Shown here: one piece after another, positions 44,100 to 55,789 of the stretch
Layout: each line of letters starts with the position of its first letter
Position numbering within the stretch: position 1 is the stretch's first letter
From: Tethya wilhelma
Taxonomy: Eukaryota > Porifera > Demospongiae > Tethyida > Tethyidae
DNA: 64,000 nt
Direction: 5' to 3'
NCBI GenBank assembly: GCA_964030475.1
Contig: CAXIPT010000001.1
Span: 23,218,776-23,282,775, forward strand
The notes under the pieces: model-generated
The model's database searches: none
Told to the model about the DNA's origin: nothing
Seen by the model: the letters and a program-made list of their open reading frames with translations, nothing else
Position numbers and translations under genes: made by a program

Positions 44100-44453
44100 A
44101 AGATTTTTGTGACCAACTTAATAAATCAGTGCTGGCGGAAGCTAAAATGTAGTGGTCAGGCCGGGGACGGAGTCCCTGTGCACGTTTCGAAGGAACGTGC
44201 CCTGCTAGGGGGTCTGGGGGCATGCTCCCTCCAGAAAATATTGCAAATTTAGGTGCTCTGAGAGCCATTCTGGGAAGATTTTGAGACAATTCGCTACAAT
44301 TTTAATCATATAATAACTTGAACGTTCTTGCTGCTGATTTCACGTAAAAAAGTGGTCCGGTTTTTGCCAGACCAACCAATGCAAAGAGCTACTCAGTTTA
44401 ATTTCAGTACTGGACAATTGCTGCATAGTGCAAAATACTTAGGTTGGAAATCG

Positions 44454-44645
44454 CTAGTTTAATTGGCCACAGCGTGTTAGTTATGTATACTCCAATAGGG
44501 GTCCCTATTGGAGGTGATGCTATTGCATCACTTGTGATTTTGACAGGAAAACCACACTACAATCTGCTGACAGTGCAGAACAAACTACTGAGCAGTGTTA
44601 CCAGACTCTTCCTTTCCCTTGGTTTCCCTTGGGAAGAGTCTGACT
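44454..44645 (+). repeat. Interspersed repeat E, copy 1
   Basis: GGCCACAGCGTGTTAG ... CTGCTGACAGTGCAGAACAA ... CTTGGGAAGAGTCTG. A second copy is at 55595-55780. Not coding. Confidence 0.7.
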
Positions 44646-44722
44646 ACTGGTAAGCCTGGTCAGCCATCTCAAAAACAGTAATTTAAAGCCATACTTGTGG
44701 CGCCTGTAATTCTATCCTATCC

Positions 44723-44817
44723 TATGGCTTTTTGCGGTCACCTGATTACACGTGCTCATAACTTTACGATAACTCGACCACTTTCAACGCAACAAATGTT
44801 GAGATGTTCGCCTGACA
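44723..44817 (+). repeat. Direct repeat, copy 2
   Basis: Second copy of 44002-44099 with a handful of substitutions, about 720 bases downstream. Confidence 0.65.
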
Positions 44818-45211
44818 AGCACACTTTTCGTAGCTTGCTTTTCCCACAGTCCAGAGAAAAGTAGCATTTTAGCTCGAGGTTGCATCACTTCCAGTGAACT
44901 CCCGTAACACACACACGGACATACACACAAAACTTTGCTGATAATTATTATTAAACACACCACAATAATAATAATAATAATAATTATAAGCAAAGTATTC
45001 CCAGTACGGTAGTACTGGGTACACAGGAATGGCACAGATGGCCCATTAGTGCAATACAAATATTCACGCGAATAACTCTGCAAAAACTGAGCGCTTAGCA
45101 CTAAAAGGCTTCTAAAGCTACTATTTAGCTCTTTCTCTTTCTAATGAGCCCAAAAACATAGCCTAAAACCATCGCTAAAGTAACAAACACAAACATGTCA
45201 AACCTCCATCT

Positions 45212-45297
45212 CCTTCTTCTTCTTCTTCTTCTTCTTCTTCTTCTTCTTCTTCTTCTTCTTCTTCTTCTTCTTCTTCTTCTTCTTCTTCTTCTTCTTC
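45212..45297. repeat. (CTT)n microsatellite
   Basis: Nearly perfect CTT trinucleotide tract. The polyarginine frame read on the minus strand is an artefact. Confidence 0.95.
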
Positions 45298-45862
45298 TAT
45301 TATCTTGGCTCAAGTTTTCTCAGTGACTATTCACTTTTAGAAGCTGATTCTTGAACAAACGAACTCGGTTTCTTCTGGTACAGTCGCTTTTGCCATCGAT
45401 TTTTAGCGCCTCTCATTGAGTAGCTAGATACAAGGCGAAAAGCGCCTCCTCCATATGGTCGCCATTAATTTCTACACTCGTGCATAAATTCATTAGCTTC
45501 TAGAAAATTCGAATTGACGACCCTTTCCACACAAAAAAGTGTGCGTTATTTGGAATTAAATGCACTGAAGTTGCCTGGAACTATATATTTTGTGATACCT
45601 GGTTGCTCTTCTTAAGAGATGAATCAGGACTTTGGTTATCATAACATATAGAAAGGCAAGTAAATCTTATGATACAGCTCCTGCCTCCAAATGACTGAGA
45701 TGTGTGTTTCACTTCAGTATCAAGCAGGCTACACAACTTACCACTGAGCTCAGCACTGAGCCCACCACTGGCTCAGTGAAGCTGGTTTGCCAGACTATTA
45801 GCTCAGTAGCTAGCTACTCACACCGACTCAAATGTAATTTGTAGAATTATGGAAAAATGAGA

Positions 45863-46127
45863 ACAAGTATAAAAAACATTGGAAATGTAACTGAGACACA
45901 GGAATGGCTAAATCGGAAAAAGAACGCAAACAAGATGGAATGGCTGTTAGAGTGTAAGGAATTCTTCCTGTGGGCAAAATGAGAGACTCAATAAGGAGAT
46001 TGTTAAATGCAGCCCATACAGGAAGAATTCTACACACTCTTAACAGCCATTCCATCTTGTTTGCGTTCTTTTTCCGATTTAGCCATTCCTGTGTCTCAGT
46101 TACATTTCCAATGTTTTTTATACTTGT
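45863..46127. repeat. Long-armed palindromic element (hairpin)
   Basis: Two near-identical inverted arms of about 110 bases (45863-45976 and 46011-46127), separated by only about 34 bases. Ends are ACAAGTATAAAAAACATTGG and complement. A transcript would fold into a long hairpin. The short ACAAGTAT end resembles the MITE family A terminus, but the interior is different. Confidence 0.9.
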
Positions 46128-46139
46128 AATAATAATATG

Positions 46140-46480
46140 ATAAAGCCGTTTACACAGTATACGTATGCACGTGACCTATAAACTTTGACCTAGTACCTTT
46201 GCGGCATTCATCCTTTACGTAACAGAAAACTTCTGGAAACTAGTTATTAACCCCGGACTCGCTCTCGGAATCTCAGACTCGCTCTCGATCTCGGACTCAC
46301 TCTCGATCTTGGAATCAATTTCAGTCTCGATCTCGGAAACTCGGACTCGCTCTTGCTCTCGATCTCGGAATCTCGGAATCTCGGACTCACTCTCAGAATC
46401 TCGGACTTGATCTTGGAATCTTGGACTGGCTCTCGGAATCTTGGGTTCGCCCCGAGACGCTCTCGGACACCATATGTATA
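46140..46480 (-). repeat. GAGATTCCGAGAGCGAG minisatellite element, copy 1
   Basis: The core at about 46251-46470 is a degenerate short tandem repeat built from CTCGGAATCTCGGACTCGCT-type units. The outer flank (CACGTGACC ... TTTGACCT ... CTTTGCGG) recurs in inverse orientation beside the second copy at 59404-59670, so the minisatellite travels inside a larger repeat. Confidence 0.75.
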
Positions 46481-47813
46481 TCTTCTGAAAGCTCCGAACA
46501 AAGGACACTTTGGGGATCATAAATTCAGCTTGTTTGTCCTTTGTATAGAGAAGCTGTCCTCTTCTATGAGGTACAAAAGGGAATCAGATTTTTGGGAACT
46601 AAGAATTGTCCTTTGTCAGTGAGAGGTTAATATAATAATATTATAGTGTTCCTAATTCAGAGGGTCCACTATCGGAGGTTATACATGTAATCACTGGAAA
46701 CACAGAAGCATGTTTTGCATGATGCAAGTTGTCCGGTGGCCTCAAGTTGACTCATTCTGAAACAACAACTGTGCTGGAGCTAGCTTGTTATAGCCTACTG
46801 GTACTGTGTACATTTGATTTTCTGGAAGTGATCAGCCAAGAATCAGCTGTGACAAACTAAATACAGTAGAAGGAGTTCACCAATTCCTGGACACTTAACA
46901 CAATATTAATCGTATAATATTATATTTGTTACCCTTTACTACTCACTCAGCCAATCTCTCTTTGCACTGAAATGTACGGTCATCTAGAGCTTGCTGACAC
47001 TTCCATGCAACGAAGCAATTGACAAAGCTGGAAATTGACCTATTGGTAGGCTCAGACTACTACTGGATATTCACAACTGGGAAAGTTCGACGAGGATCAT
47101 CAGGCCCAGTTGCAATACACACCAAGGTAGGATGGGTACTTTCAGCAATATCCCAGTCATCTAAGTCTAATCACAACTCATGTTCTGAAAGTCGATGGAA
47201 AGTGTTGTGAAACAAAGGAATTGGAAACCTTACTGATCATGAGCTCATTCTGGAAACTAGAATCATTGGGAATCAACAAGTCAGATGATTCACTATGTGA
47301 GCGAGACTTCCAAAGCAATATTAAATATAAGGATGGCAGATACGAAGTGTCACTGCCATGGAAAGAAGCTCATGCACCATTTCCAACAAACTATGAGTTG
47401 AGTGCAAAACGATTGCAAGGTCTGTTGCATTGACTATAGAAACCAGTGATCCTAAGAGAATATGATGCAATCATACATCAACAAATTTCAGATGGCATTG
47501 TGCAAGTGGTGAATGAACCAGAAGACTCCAACGATGACAAGGTTCACTATTTACCACATCATGCGGTAATTCGCCAGGACCGAGAGATGACAAAAGTCAG
47601 AATTGTGTACAATGCATCAGCAAGATTAAATGGACCATGCATCACTCAACGATTGTTTATACACGGGTCCTAAATTCAACCAGAAGATTTTCGACATCTT
47701 GCTGAGATTTCGTACCTACTCACAAAGGCTTTCCTAATGATCTCTATTACAGATCAAGATCGAGATGCTCTCAGGTTCTTATGGGTGGATGACATCACCC
47801 AATCCGATCCCAA

Positions 47814-48537
47814 CTCAGTGTAGTTAAGGCTGCCTTAACTTTTAAAATAGTCAATTAGTGTGGTACATTTTATGGAATGCATTTTTCTGCAGAAATATTC
47901 ACCAACTTCCACTTTATATGTATTATTTGACCAAAGATGCATATCATTTACAAGTCAGTGTCAGTACTAGTGTCATGTGACCTTTCATGGTGGGGCAAGA
48001 GGATGGTCACTCTGCGAAATTTTTAAGTAAAAATGCTAACGGTGGTTTTCAGAGTGTCAAAATTTGTCGGGATATTGTATTTATCACTAAGATTTAGAAA
48101 CTACATGCCTGGAAATTTGGTCCCAGGAAAATATTTGATAGATACGGAGAGAAACATGCCAATTTCTAAATATTGCACACCTAATTATATATGCATATTG
48201 ATTATATCTTAGAAACGACTAATGCGTACCCAAATTTCCAGGCAGATCTGATATCTTATAGTTGAGATCTACTTTGTAAGCAAAAAATTGGACCAATACA
48301 ATGATCGAGCATTAGCATTCAGCATTTTCGAAAGTATGTATTTTTTAGTGTGGCCACGCCCATAATAATTTTCTGACTTTCATTTTCACAATTTACATCA
48401 AGTACATTAAAATACGATGACTATCTAGTTTTGGTTGTCTAACTACAAAGTATAGTCAAAACACGAAAGGGTTTGTAGCTATATATAATTAGCACCTTAA
48501 CTGCCTTAACTTTTGAGGCATCCTTAACTACACTGAG
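47814..48537. mobile_element. Inverted-repeat DNA element inside the Pao reverse transcriptase
   Basis: Perfect 16-base inverted ends CTCAGTGTAGTTAAGG and complement, followed by imperfect continuation (CTGCCTTAACTTTT). Interior about 0.7 kb, no transposase. It interrupts the RT region; RT coding resumes in register on the far side. No clear target duplication was seen. Confidence 0.85.
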
Positions 48538-50904
48538 AAGTTGATCACATTGAGATTCACAAGAGTCATTTTCGGAGTCTCATCAAGCCCATTCCTTCTG
48601 AACGCAACAATCAAACATATGGAAAAGCATTCACACGGGCCCACCCCAAGTTGGTGAAGGAGTTCCTGAACTCAATATATGTGGATGACGTTTTTCGAGT
48701 TGATGATGAGGAGAGTGCATTTAAACTGTAAATTGACTCCAAAAAAATATTGAAAAGTGGCTCGTTCAACTTAAGAAAATTCATAACTAACTCACCTTCT
48801 CTGCCGATGATTGATAGCAATGAAGGTCTCAAGACCAGTGCAGTCAACAAAGCATATTCAAAGGTTGTGTTAGAAAACACACTGTCAGAACCAGGAGAAC
48901 AGAAAATACTTGGAGTTTCCTGGAACGTTTCTTCTGACCAAATCTTGTTTAACCTCAGTGGCATTGCAAAGTTGGCCACAGAGCTAGAGCCAACGAAAAG
49001 AAATGTTGTCAGTCTGTCAGGACGGTTTTACGATCCATTGGGATACTTATCCCCCATCATCATTCGCTTCAAAGTCCTGATCCAAGAGTTGTGTGAACTA
49101 AAGATGGAATGGGATCAGCCTCTCAGTGAAGCTGCGCTCAGCAAATGGCAAGCACTTCTGCAAGACCTCAAAGAGGCACAGCCCATCTCAATTCCATGGA
49201 GTTACTTTTCTGATCCAAAAGAAGAAACAAAGTCTTGTCGACTCTACGGATTCTGTGACAGTTCTCTCCAGGCATATGCTGCAGTGGTGTATTTGGCCAT
49301 AGAAACAGAAGCAGACACTCAATCGAGGTTTGTAGCATCAAAGACTCGTGTGGCCCCGATCACAACACGGCAGACAATCCCCAGACTGGAACTCTTGTCA
49401 GCTCTCCTTCTGGCACGACTCATGTCGACCGTATCAAGTAGTCTGTCTTCCCAGTTGACACTAGGTGAACCCAAGTGCTTCACAGACTCAAAAGTGACAC
49501 TGTTTTGGATCCAAGGTCTTGACAAGACATGGAAACCCTTTGTTGAGAACAGAGTCAATGAAATATAAAAGATAATACAGCCAGAGTATTGGAAGCACTG
49601 TCCTGGGAAAGGAAATCCTGCAGACATACAAAGTAGAGGAACAACTTCCATTGAGTTGTCAGTCAGTACACTGTCCATGGAGAATAGGTCCAGATTGGTT
49701 AAGTGTCAAAGAAGAATGTGCAGACCAAAATCAAGAGCCAGTTGAAGAAATGCCTGAGGAATGCTCAGTTGAGCTGAGCACCAAATCTAAGAGAGTCCAG
49801 ACTCAACCAGCACATAACCTGTTGACGTCCAACACCCCAACTGGGATAGGACAAATAATACAGTGTGAAAAATATAGCTCTCTCTCCAGATTATTGAGAG
49901 TTACAGCTCATGTCTTCAAGTTTGTGGACACACTTAAAGGGACAAGGCTAGGAGAGCCTGGAGGTGATTCACTCCAACCCAGTGAGCTGAGTAGAGCAGA
50001 AAGAATGTGGATCACCGAATCACAATCTACACTGATCCAAGACGAGAATTTCGAAACCTGGAGACGACAGTTCAGCCTGTTTGTCAACTCATCAGGAATA
50101 TGGAGATGTGGAGGAAGACTCTCCAATGCTGAGCTACCCTACTCCTCCAAGCATCCAGTGATATTGGACAGAGCTCACCATTTCACCACATTGGTAGTGA
50201 AGGATGCCCACAATCGAGTTCAACACAACGGAGTGAAGGAAACTCTAACAGAGCTCAGGTCCAAGTATTGGATCGTAAAGGGCAGGAGTCTGGTAAAGAT
50301 GATAATCAATCACTGCGTCATCTGTAGACGTTTTGAAGGAAAATCCTTCCAAGCACCACTTCCACCTCCACTTCCCAGCTTATGTGTCCAGCTAGGAAGC
50401 ACCACCCTTCTCTTGCACAGCTATCGACTTTGCCGGACCACTTTATGTCAAAGCCAACGGAGTCAGCAAGTCAACAAAGGTGTGGATCTGCCTGTATGTT
50501 ACCAGAGCAGTTCATCTGGATGTGGTCCTGGATATTCATCAGGTCCCTGAAGAGATTTTGTGCAAGAAGAGGATTACCCTACAAGTTCATCTCAGAAAAT
50601 GGGAAAACCTTCAAGGCGGCTGCAAAGGTGATCAAGAATATCATGACTCACACAAAAGTCACACAGTACCTCTCCAACCACAGAATTGAATGGAGCTTTA
50701 ATTTGGAGAAGTCACCCTGGTGGGGAGGAATCTTTGAGAGGATGATCAGATCAACCAAGCGATGCCTGCATGAGAAAAATGATTGCCCAAGCCAAGTTCA
50801 CCTACGACGAATTGCTGACGGCGGTCATCAAGTAGAAGCAATCATCAACTCTCGTCCACTCTCATACGTCTCAGCGCAGGACAGCGAGGAACCACTGACA
50901 CCCA

Positions 50905-52197
50905 CACTGTTAGAAATAAGGTGTAAGTCAACACCTTTTTGGGGTGTCCCGCGTAATGTTTAAGTTTTGCACCCCTGGAGTGTTATAGAGCACCCCTCAA
51001 AATTCACTGGAGTGTTACATAGCACTCTTTTATGTGCTATATAACACTCCAGTGTTGTTATTGAGCACCCAGCTATACAACATTCTGTAGCTACACAGCA
51101 CCTTTAATATGTGTCAATTTCATGTACAAAATTCAATTAGAAACAGCAAAAATTGTTTCAATAATATGTCCAGAGTCTTTCTTGACAAATGTCCAGCCGG
51201 AAGTTGCTGCTTGTAGGTATACCTGTACAGTAATAGATCGAGGACATTATTGTTTGATTGACATATAGCTACATAACATGTATATATAGCTAGCTCGATC
51301 TTCCCACCCCTATTTAATTTGTACACTAATATACACACTTGTAATGATGCTTACACTTACATCAGTCTTTTTAGCATGATGAATGAGTGTATTTCAGGCT
51401 TTTGTGTTACTCTTCATTTCACCACAACTGCCATCACTGTTCCTAAGACCAAGTAAGCCTTTCTCTCACAGGTTCAGGCTTAGCGTGCTGATCTACAAGG
51501 GTTCAAAGTTCATGATTTGTTATCAACCATATACAGCTTATATTTAGTACGCTTTACATGGCTGTTCTTACCTCAAATTTTGAGTTTATCTAGGTTGCAG
51601 CCATCTGTTTATGCTATCTGGAAGTCATATTTGGGGGAATTGTAGCTTTTCCAATGGCTTATCAACGGCGCTGAAAAATAAATATCAGCCCGGTTAGTAC
51701 AGCTTATAGTTAGACTGTAAAACATCAACTTTTCTTACCTCAAGCACTCCAAATTGAATTCTTGACAAGTTTAACTCTCTTTTTTTTCAGTTTTTCCTGC
51801 CTAGAAGTCATCCTTTCAGGAATTTGTTGAAGAACTCAGCATCTTCACACAAGACAAAATTTACAGCTGCTCACTCCAAGTTCAAAATTGCGCTACTGAG
51901 CGCATGCTCAGTAATGATGTCATTATTATTGAATACAAATTAGCCTGCTTAAAAGTCAGTGATTTGGCACTATTAGATGGTTCTAAATTGCATATAGCCA
52001 TCTCTAAGTGTTCTTATAATGCTAAGATGTATTATATATGAGTATATAAGTATTATTTTACAAAAGGTTTTGATAAACACCCATGGGTGTTGTTCAACAC
52101 AGAATAGGTGTTGTACGACACTGGAGTGTTAGGTAACACCCCGAAAAATTTTCCCGTCAATAATGGGGTGTTGATGGACACCTTATTTCTAACAGTG
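50905..52197. mobile_element. Inverted-repeat DNA element inside the Pao integrase region
   Basis: Terminal inverted repeats CACTGTTAGAAATAAGGTG and complement, 1293 bases apart. Subterminal zones (50935-51075 and 52070-52195) hold many short GTGTT / AACAC units spaced at about 10-20 bases, as in transposase-binding arrays. No transposase is encoded. The C-terminal part of the Pao pol resumes immediately after. Confidence 0.85.
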
Positions 52198-52571
52198 CAC
52201 ACACCTGCTTGCAGGATGCCGTCTACTGAGCCTCCCAGACAACTTAAGCTGTCAATTAGATGAGTATTAGGAAGACGAAGATATTGAAGTGTCGCCATCT
52301 CAACTCAGCAGACAAGCTAAACACCTCAATACCGTGCTAAATCACTTTTGGAGACGATGGAAACAGGAATACCTTCTCGAACTGAGGGAAGCACATCGTC
52401 ACAGTCGAGGCTCTCAAACCCCAACCCCTGTTGCAGTTGGAGACATAGTCATAGTCAATGACGAGAGCCGACCCAGGAGCTTTGGGAAGCTTGCAAAAAT
52501 CGAACAAGTCATCGCAGGTAAAGACGGACCAACTAGAGGAGCAGTTGTTCGAGTCCCAACCAAAGACGGTN

Positions 52572-53160
52572 CCTAAAATACTGTATGGGTGTGTCTTGTG
52601 CATGCAATAGGATGGCTGTGTAGTGATATGCATGAAAATGTGCAGCAAATTTGCAGGATGGCTAGCGGAGAGTGTGTGCTAGCTGTGACTTCGAGGCTTG
52701 GTGGGCGTGTCCAACCAAGCGTGTGTTGAGTGTGATTGACTTTTGACCTCTGACCTTTGACCCCTCTGCCACCTAGGTGAGCTCAAAGTGAGTCTGTACA
52801 GGAAAAGTTGAATTTGACAGGGCTGTATAAAGTCCATTTTTCTTCCCTGGTGGAGAGGAGAGAGAGGCAGTGAGGTATGTGAGCTTGTAGGGTGTTTGTG
52901 TGTCTTGAATATCATGTTTAGTTTTGACTGGGTGGGACTCAGTTTTCCTGTTTACCTGTTATGCATTTTGTGAGAGAATGTGGTTGTGAAAAGTGTATAC
53001 ATAGTATAAAAAGCCTTCTACAGACTTGATGAGCAGTTTTTTGCTTTTTCTCAACATACATTTTTTCGTTCATCTGTTGTCTTTCAAGCCGCCTGGTTGT
53101 TGTTCCCTGTGAGTGAGTGGCAATGGCAGAAAAATCCATTTTAGAGAGCAACTAAATTTG
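52572..53160 (+). other. Possible 3' LTR region of the Pao element
   Basis: After the N at 52571 there is a purine tract near 52852-52876 (GGAGAGGAGAGAGAGG). TATA-like strings follow at 53004 (AGTATAAAAAGCC). These are features expected of an LTR, but no second LTR exists in the window to compare with, so this is tentative. Confidence 0.25.
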
Positions 53161-53199
53161 ACCTTTGACCCTTTTGAGCAATAATCAGCCATTTTGAGA

Positions 53200-53990
53200 C
53201 CAAATCCTCTCGGCTTTGAGATAGTATCACAAGTTTCTATGAGCCTATGAATATCATTACTGTTTTAGTGTGATCCCCGCCCACTCAAAAACCTCTAACC
53301 TTAATTATTAAGTCACATCGACGAATTGGACGCACTTCAGATCATGACAGGAGCTGTAGCCTCGTGACCTCGTCCCCAGGCCGTACACACTGCATGTTTG
53401 TGCGGCATGTGCGTATCATTGCTATGTCCGTATCGGCCCAAAGCATTAACTTTTTGACCTTAGTTTCTTTTTTTCCCTTTGTGAAATTATGGTTTTGAGA
53501 CTGACGATTTTTCTGTTGTATTCATAGATGACATAATATTATGTCAGGGCATGCAATTTTGAAACGGTGAGGTAATGCTATTCAGCTGTGGTTTTTTTTT
53601 TCCATCAACAGAACCTATATTAGATCTTTAGTTCAAATTGGAAAAGCATAGTAGTAGAGAAACTAGCTAGCACTGTGACATCGGAATTACCCCTGGGTTC
53701 AGAATTGCCCCTGACTTGTTCAATACTTTTTACAGCACTGCTCATTACTTGTTCTTAAACTTGTTTAGCATTTGATATAAGGTAAAGCAGGTCTCAGTTT
53801 CGGCACATGACTACTTGATTTTTATTCTTGATCCCTCATTAATTAATTAAATATTATTATGGATTTTTCAGTGTTGCGTTGCAATTATAATCCAATGTAA
53901 GTCACTTAATTCTACTTTTTGTGGAGACTGATCAGCTATATAGTCTCTTGCAAAATCAAATTGAGTGCATGACCTTTGTGTTGAAAAAAG
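53200..53990. other. Repeat-derived spacer
   Basis: No gene seen. Contains a partial, scrambled family A arm (about 53700-53825, with TTTCGGCACATGACTACTTGA) and the tail of a family B block just before 53998. Confidence 0.4.
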
Positions 53991-53997
53991 TGCATGA

Positions 53998-54347
53998 ACA
54001 AGTAGTAAAAATTTTATAAAAATGAGAAGTGTAGACATGGGCAGTGCCATAAATAGTAATGAAACAAGCCAAGACTCTGAATTTCGGCACATGATCAACT
54101 ACTTCATATTTTTGTACCAAAGACTTACCATGTCACATAAGCTGCCTGCATGATTGCTGATATACTACGGCTTCATTTAATTTACAATCAGGAGACAAGG
54201 GACCCCGTATACTATGACATGATGAAGACTGAAAATGAAGTAGTAGCTAGTCATGTGCCGAAATTCAGAGTCTTGGCTTGTTTCATTACTTTTTACGGCA
54301 CTGCCCATTCCTACACTTCTCTTTTTTATAAAATTTTTACAACTTGT
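53998..54347. repeat. MITE family A, full copy
   Basis: Both arms are present: ACAAGTAGTAAAAATTTTA at the left, AAATTTTTACAACTTGT at the right. Confidence 0.85.
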
Positions 54348-54612
54348 AATAATAAACAATGACCATTGTAACCAGTTATTCCTTTTTTTTCATGAGACTA
54401 CACGTCAGTGCCTCACATGCAAGTACACATCTGGCACTATAATAATGAACAATGACCATTGTTGTTCCTTTTTTTCATGAGACTACACGTACATCAGTGC
54501 CTCACAAGTGCACATCTGGCACTATAATAATGAACAATGACCATTGTTATTCCTTTTTCATGAGACTACACATCAGTGCTTTATACAAGTTAGATACACA
54601 TCTGGCACTATA
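54348..54612 (+). repeat. Tandem repeat, three units of about 88 bases
   Basis: Each unit runs AATAATGAACAATGACCATT ... TTCATGAGACTACAC ... CACATCTGGCACTAT. A fourth partial unit (AATAATAAACATTG) follows. Starts exactly at the right end of the MITE. Confidence 0.85.
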
Positions 54613-54846
54613 ATAATAAACATTGTTTTTCTCCTTATTCATAAGCTTATTACAATAAATGTAGGCATTTTATTATTGACAATGTGTACTCCAAAACATG
54701 CAATAGTTAACCATAATGTTATGCCGCGCACTGATGCCAGTCATGAGTATGCAGTCTATTATATAGTGTACATAGCTGGCACAATTATAGTGTATTGTTT
54801 GTCCTTGCCAGAATGCTTATACTACTGCACAACATCCATAAATATG

Positions 54847-54958
54847 CAAGTATAGTAAAAATTTCAAAAAAATATTAAGTAGTGTAGGAATGGGCAGTGC
54901 AGTAAAAAGTGAAACAAGGCATTGTCTCAATTTCGGCACATGACTATTTACTTCATTT
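54847..54958. repeat. MITE family A, left arm only
   Basis: CAAGTATAGTAAAAATTTC through TTTCGGCACATGACTATTTA. Confidence 0.75.
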
Positions 54959-55274
54959 TTATTATTGTTCCCGATCCTCTGTGTCATAAATGCAATGATC
55001 TGCACAATAGTATACCTGATAGTTAACCCTTGGTGCGCATGCGCACCTATATAGGGTTACGGTAGTTGTTTTGTGTGTGTGTGTGAGTCCTCAAAAGCGG
55101 CATACCAAGGTAAAATAATCAAGATTATCTATAACAGAATTAGCGCTTAAAGAGCTTGAAAAGTTTCATATCTCAGGAACTACCTCAGGAACTGCAAACT
55201 TTTGTTGAATTCTTTGTATATAAGCTTCGAGGCCATTCCCATAAGGCCATACGGTTGAAATTTTGGAGGGTGAG

Positions 55275-55350
55275 CATGAGGGGCAAGCCTGAGCGAGTCA
55301 TATATAGCGTAGTTGGAGGGCCAGCATGAGGGGCGAGCCTGAGCGAGTTA
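55275..55350 (+). repeat. Tandem GGGGCGAGCCTGAGCGAG motif pair
   Basis: Two copies of TGAGGGGC(A/G)AGCCTGAGCGAGT about 50 bases apart, in the same orientation. This is the same string that forms the ends of the element at 32882-34562. Confidence 0.65.
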
Positions 55351-55594
55351 TACATATAACCATAGGAAGCCATCTGTGACTGTCCATGAGGTCTGAGGCC
55401 CAGGCACGAGTGATTTTTCGTAATCTAGCTACATTTTCTCTTGTTTATTACTCCCAAAATCAATTATTCCCCATTACGCTCAAAGGTACTATTATTCTAG
55501 TCTCGTGGGCCAGCCCCTTTCAAGGAAAGAAAGGGTCTGGTAACACTCGCATGGCGGTTTTGTTCAAGTGTCCAGGAATTTCTCGGACACTTTA

Positions 55595-55780
55595 ATAGGC
55601 CACAGCGTGTTAGCTATATGTAAACTCCAATATTAATCCCTACTACAGGTGAAGCCATTGCATCACTTGTCAATTTTGATAACAGCAAACCACACCACAA
55701 TCTGCTGACAGTGCAGAACAAACTACTGATAGCAGAGTTACCATGCAGACTCCCTTGGGAAGAGTCTGGCCCGCGAGACT
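55595..55780 (+). repeat. Interspersed repeat E, copy 2
   Basis: Second copy of 44454-44645, moderately diverged (shared GGCCACAGCGTGTTAG and CTGCTGACAGTGCAGAACAA). Confidence 0.7.
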
Positions 55781-55789
55781 ACTATATTA

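Larger units (their letters stand above)
46920..52570 (+). mobile_element. Degenerate BEL/Pao retrotransposon, pol region
   Basis: The recognisable order is that of a Pao-type pol: protease-linked segment (about 46975-47210, with LLVGSDYYW and GPVAIHTKVGWVLS), reverse transcriptase (47221-47815 and 48538-48900, with a YVDD motif near 48690), RNase H-like region (to about 49568), integrase zinc-binding region (50160-50360), integrase core (about 50410-50900) and the C-terminal part (52198-52570). It is clearly dead. There are frameshifts near 47015 and in the 50390-50560 region, two stops at 47434-47442 and one at about 52267. Two inserted DNA elements interrupt it (47814-48537, 50905-52197). 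In the integrase core the usual Asp of the DNGKTF motif reads Glu. Gag and the 5' LTR are missing, and the copy ends at an N (52571). Confidence 0.9.

Noticed and set aside
45125..45313. Polyarginine protein on the minus strand
   Set aside because: It is a translation of the CTT tract.
46215..46520. Arg/Ser/Glu-rich open frames, also at 59399-59608
   Set aside because: They arise from the minisatellite repeat in several frames; no splice or start context.
54348..54612. CRISPR-like spaced repeats
   Set aside because: Eukaryotic context, units of about 88 bases contiguous without unique spacers. A plain tandem repeat.
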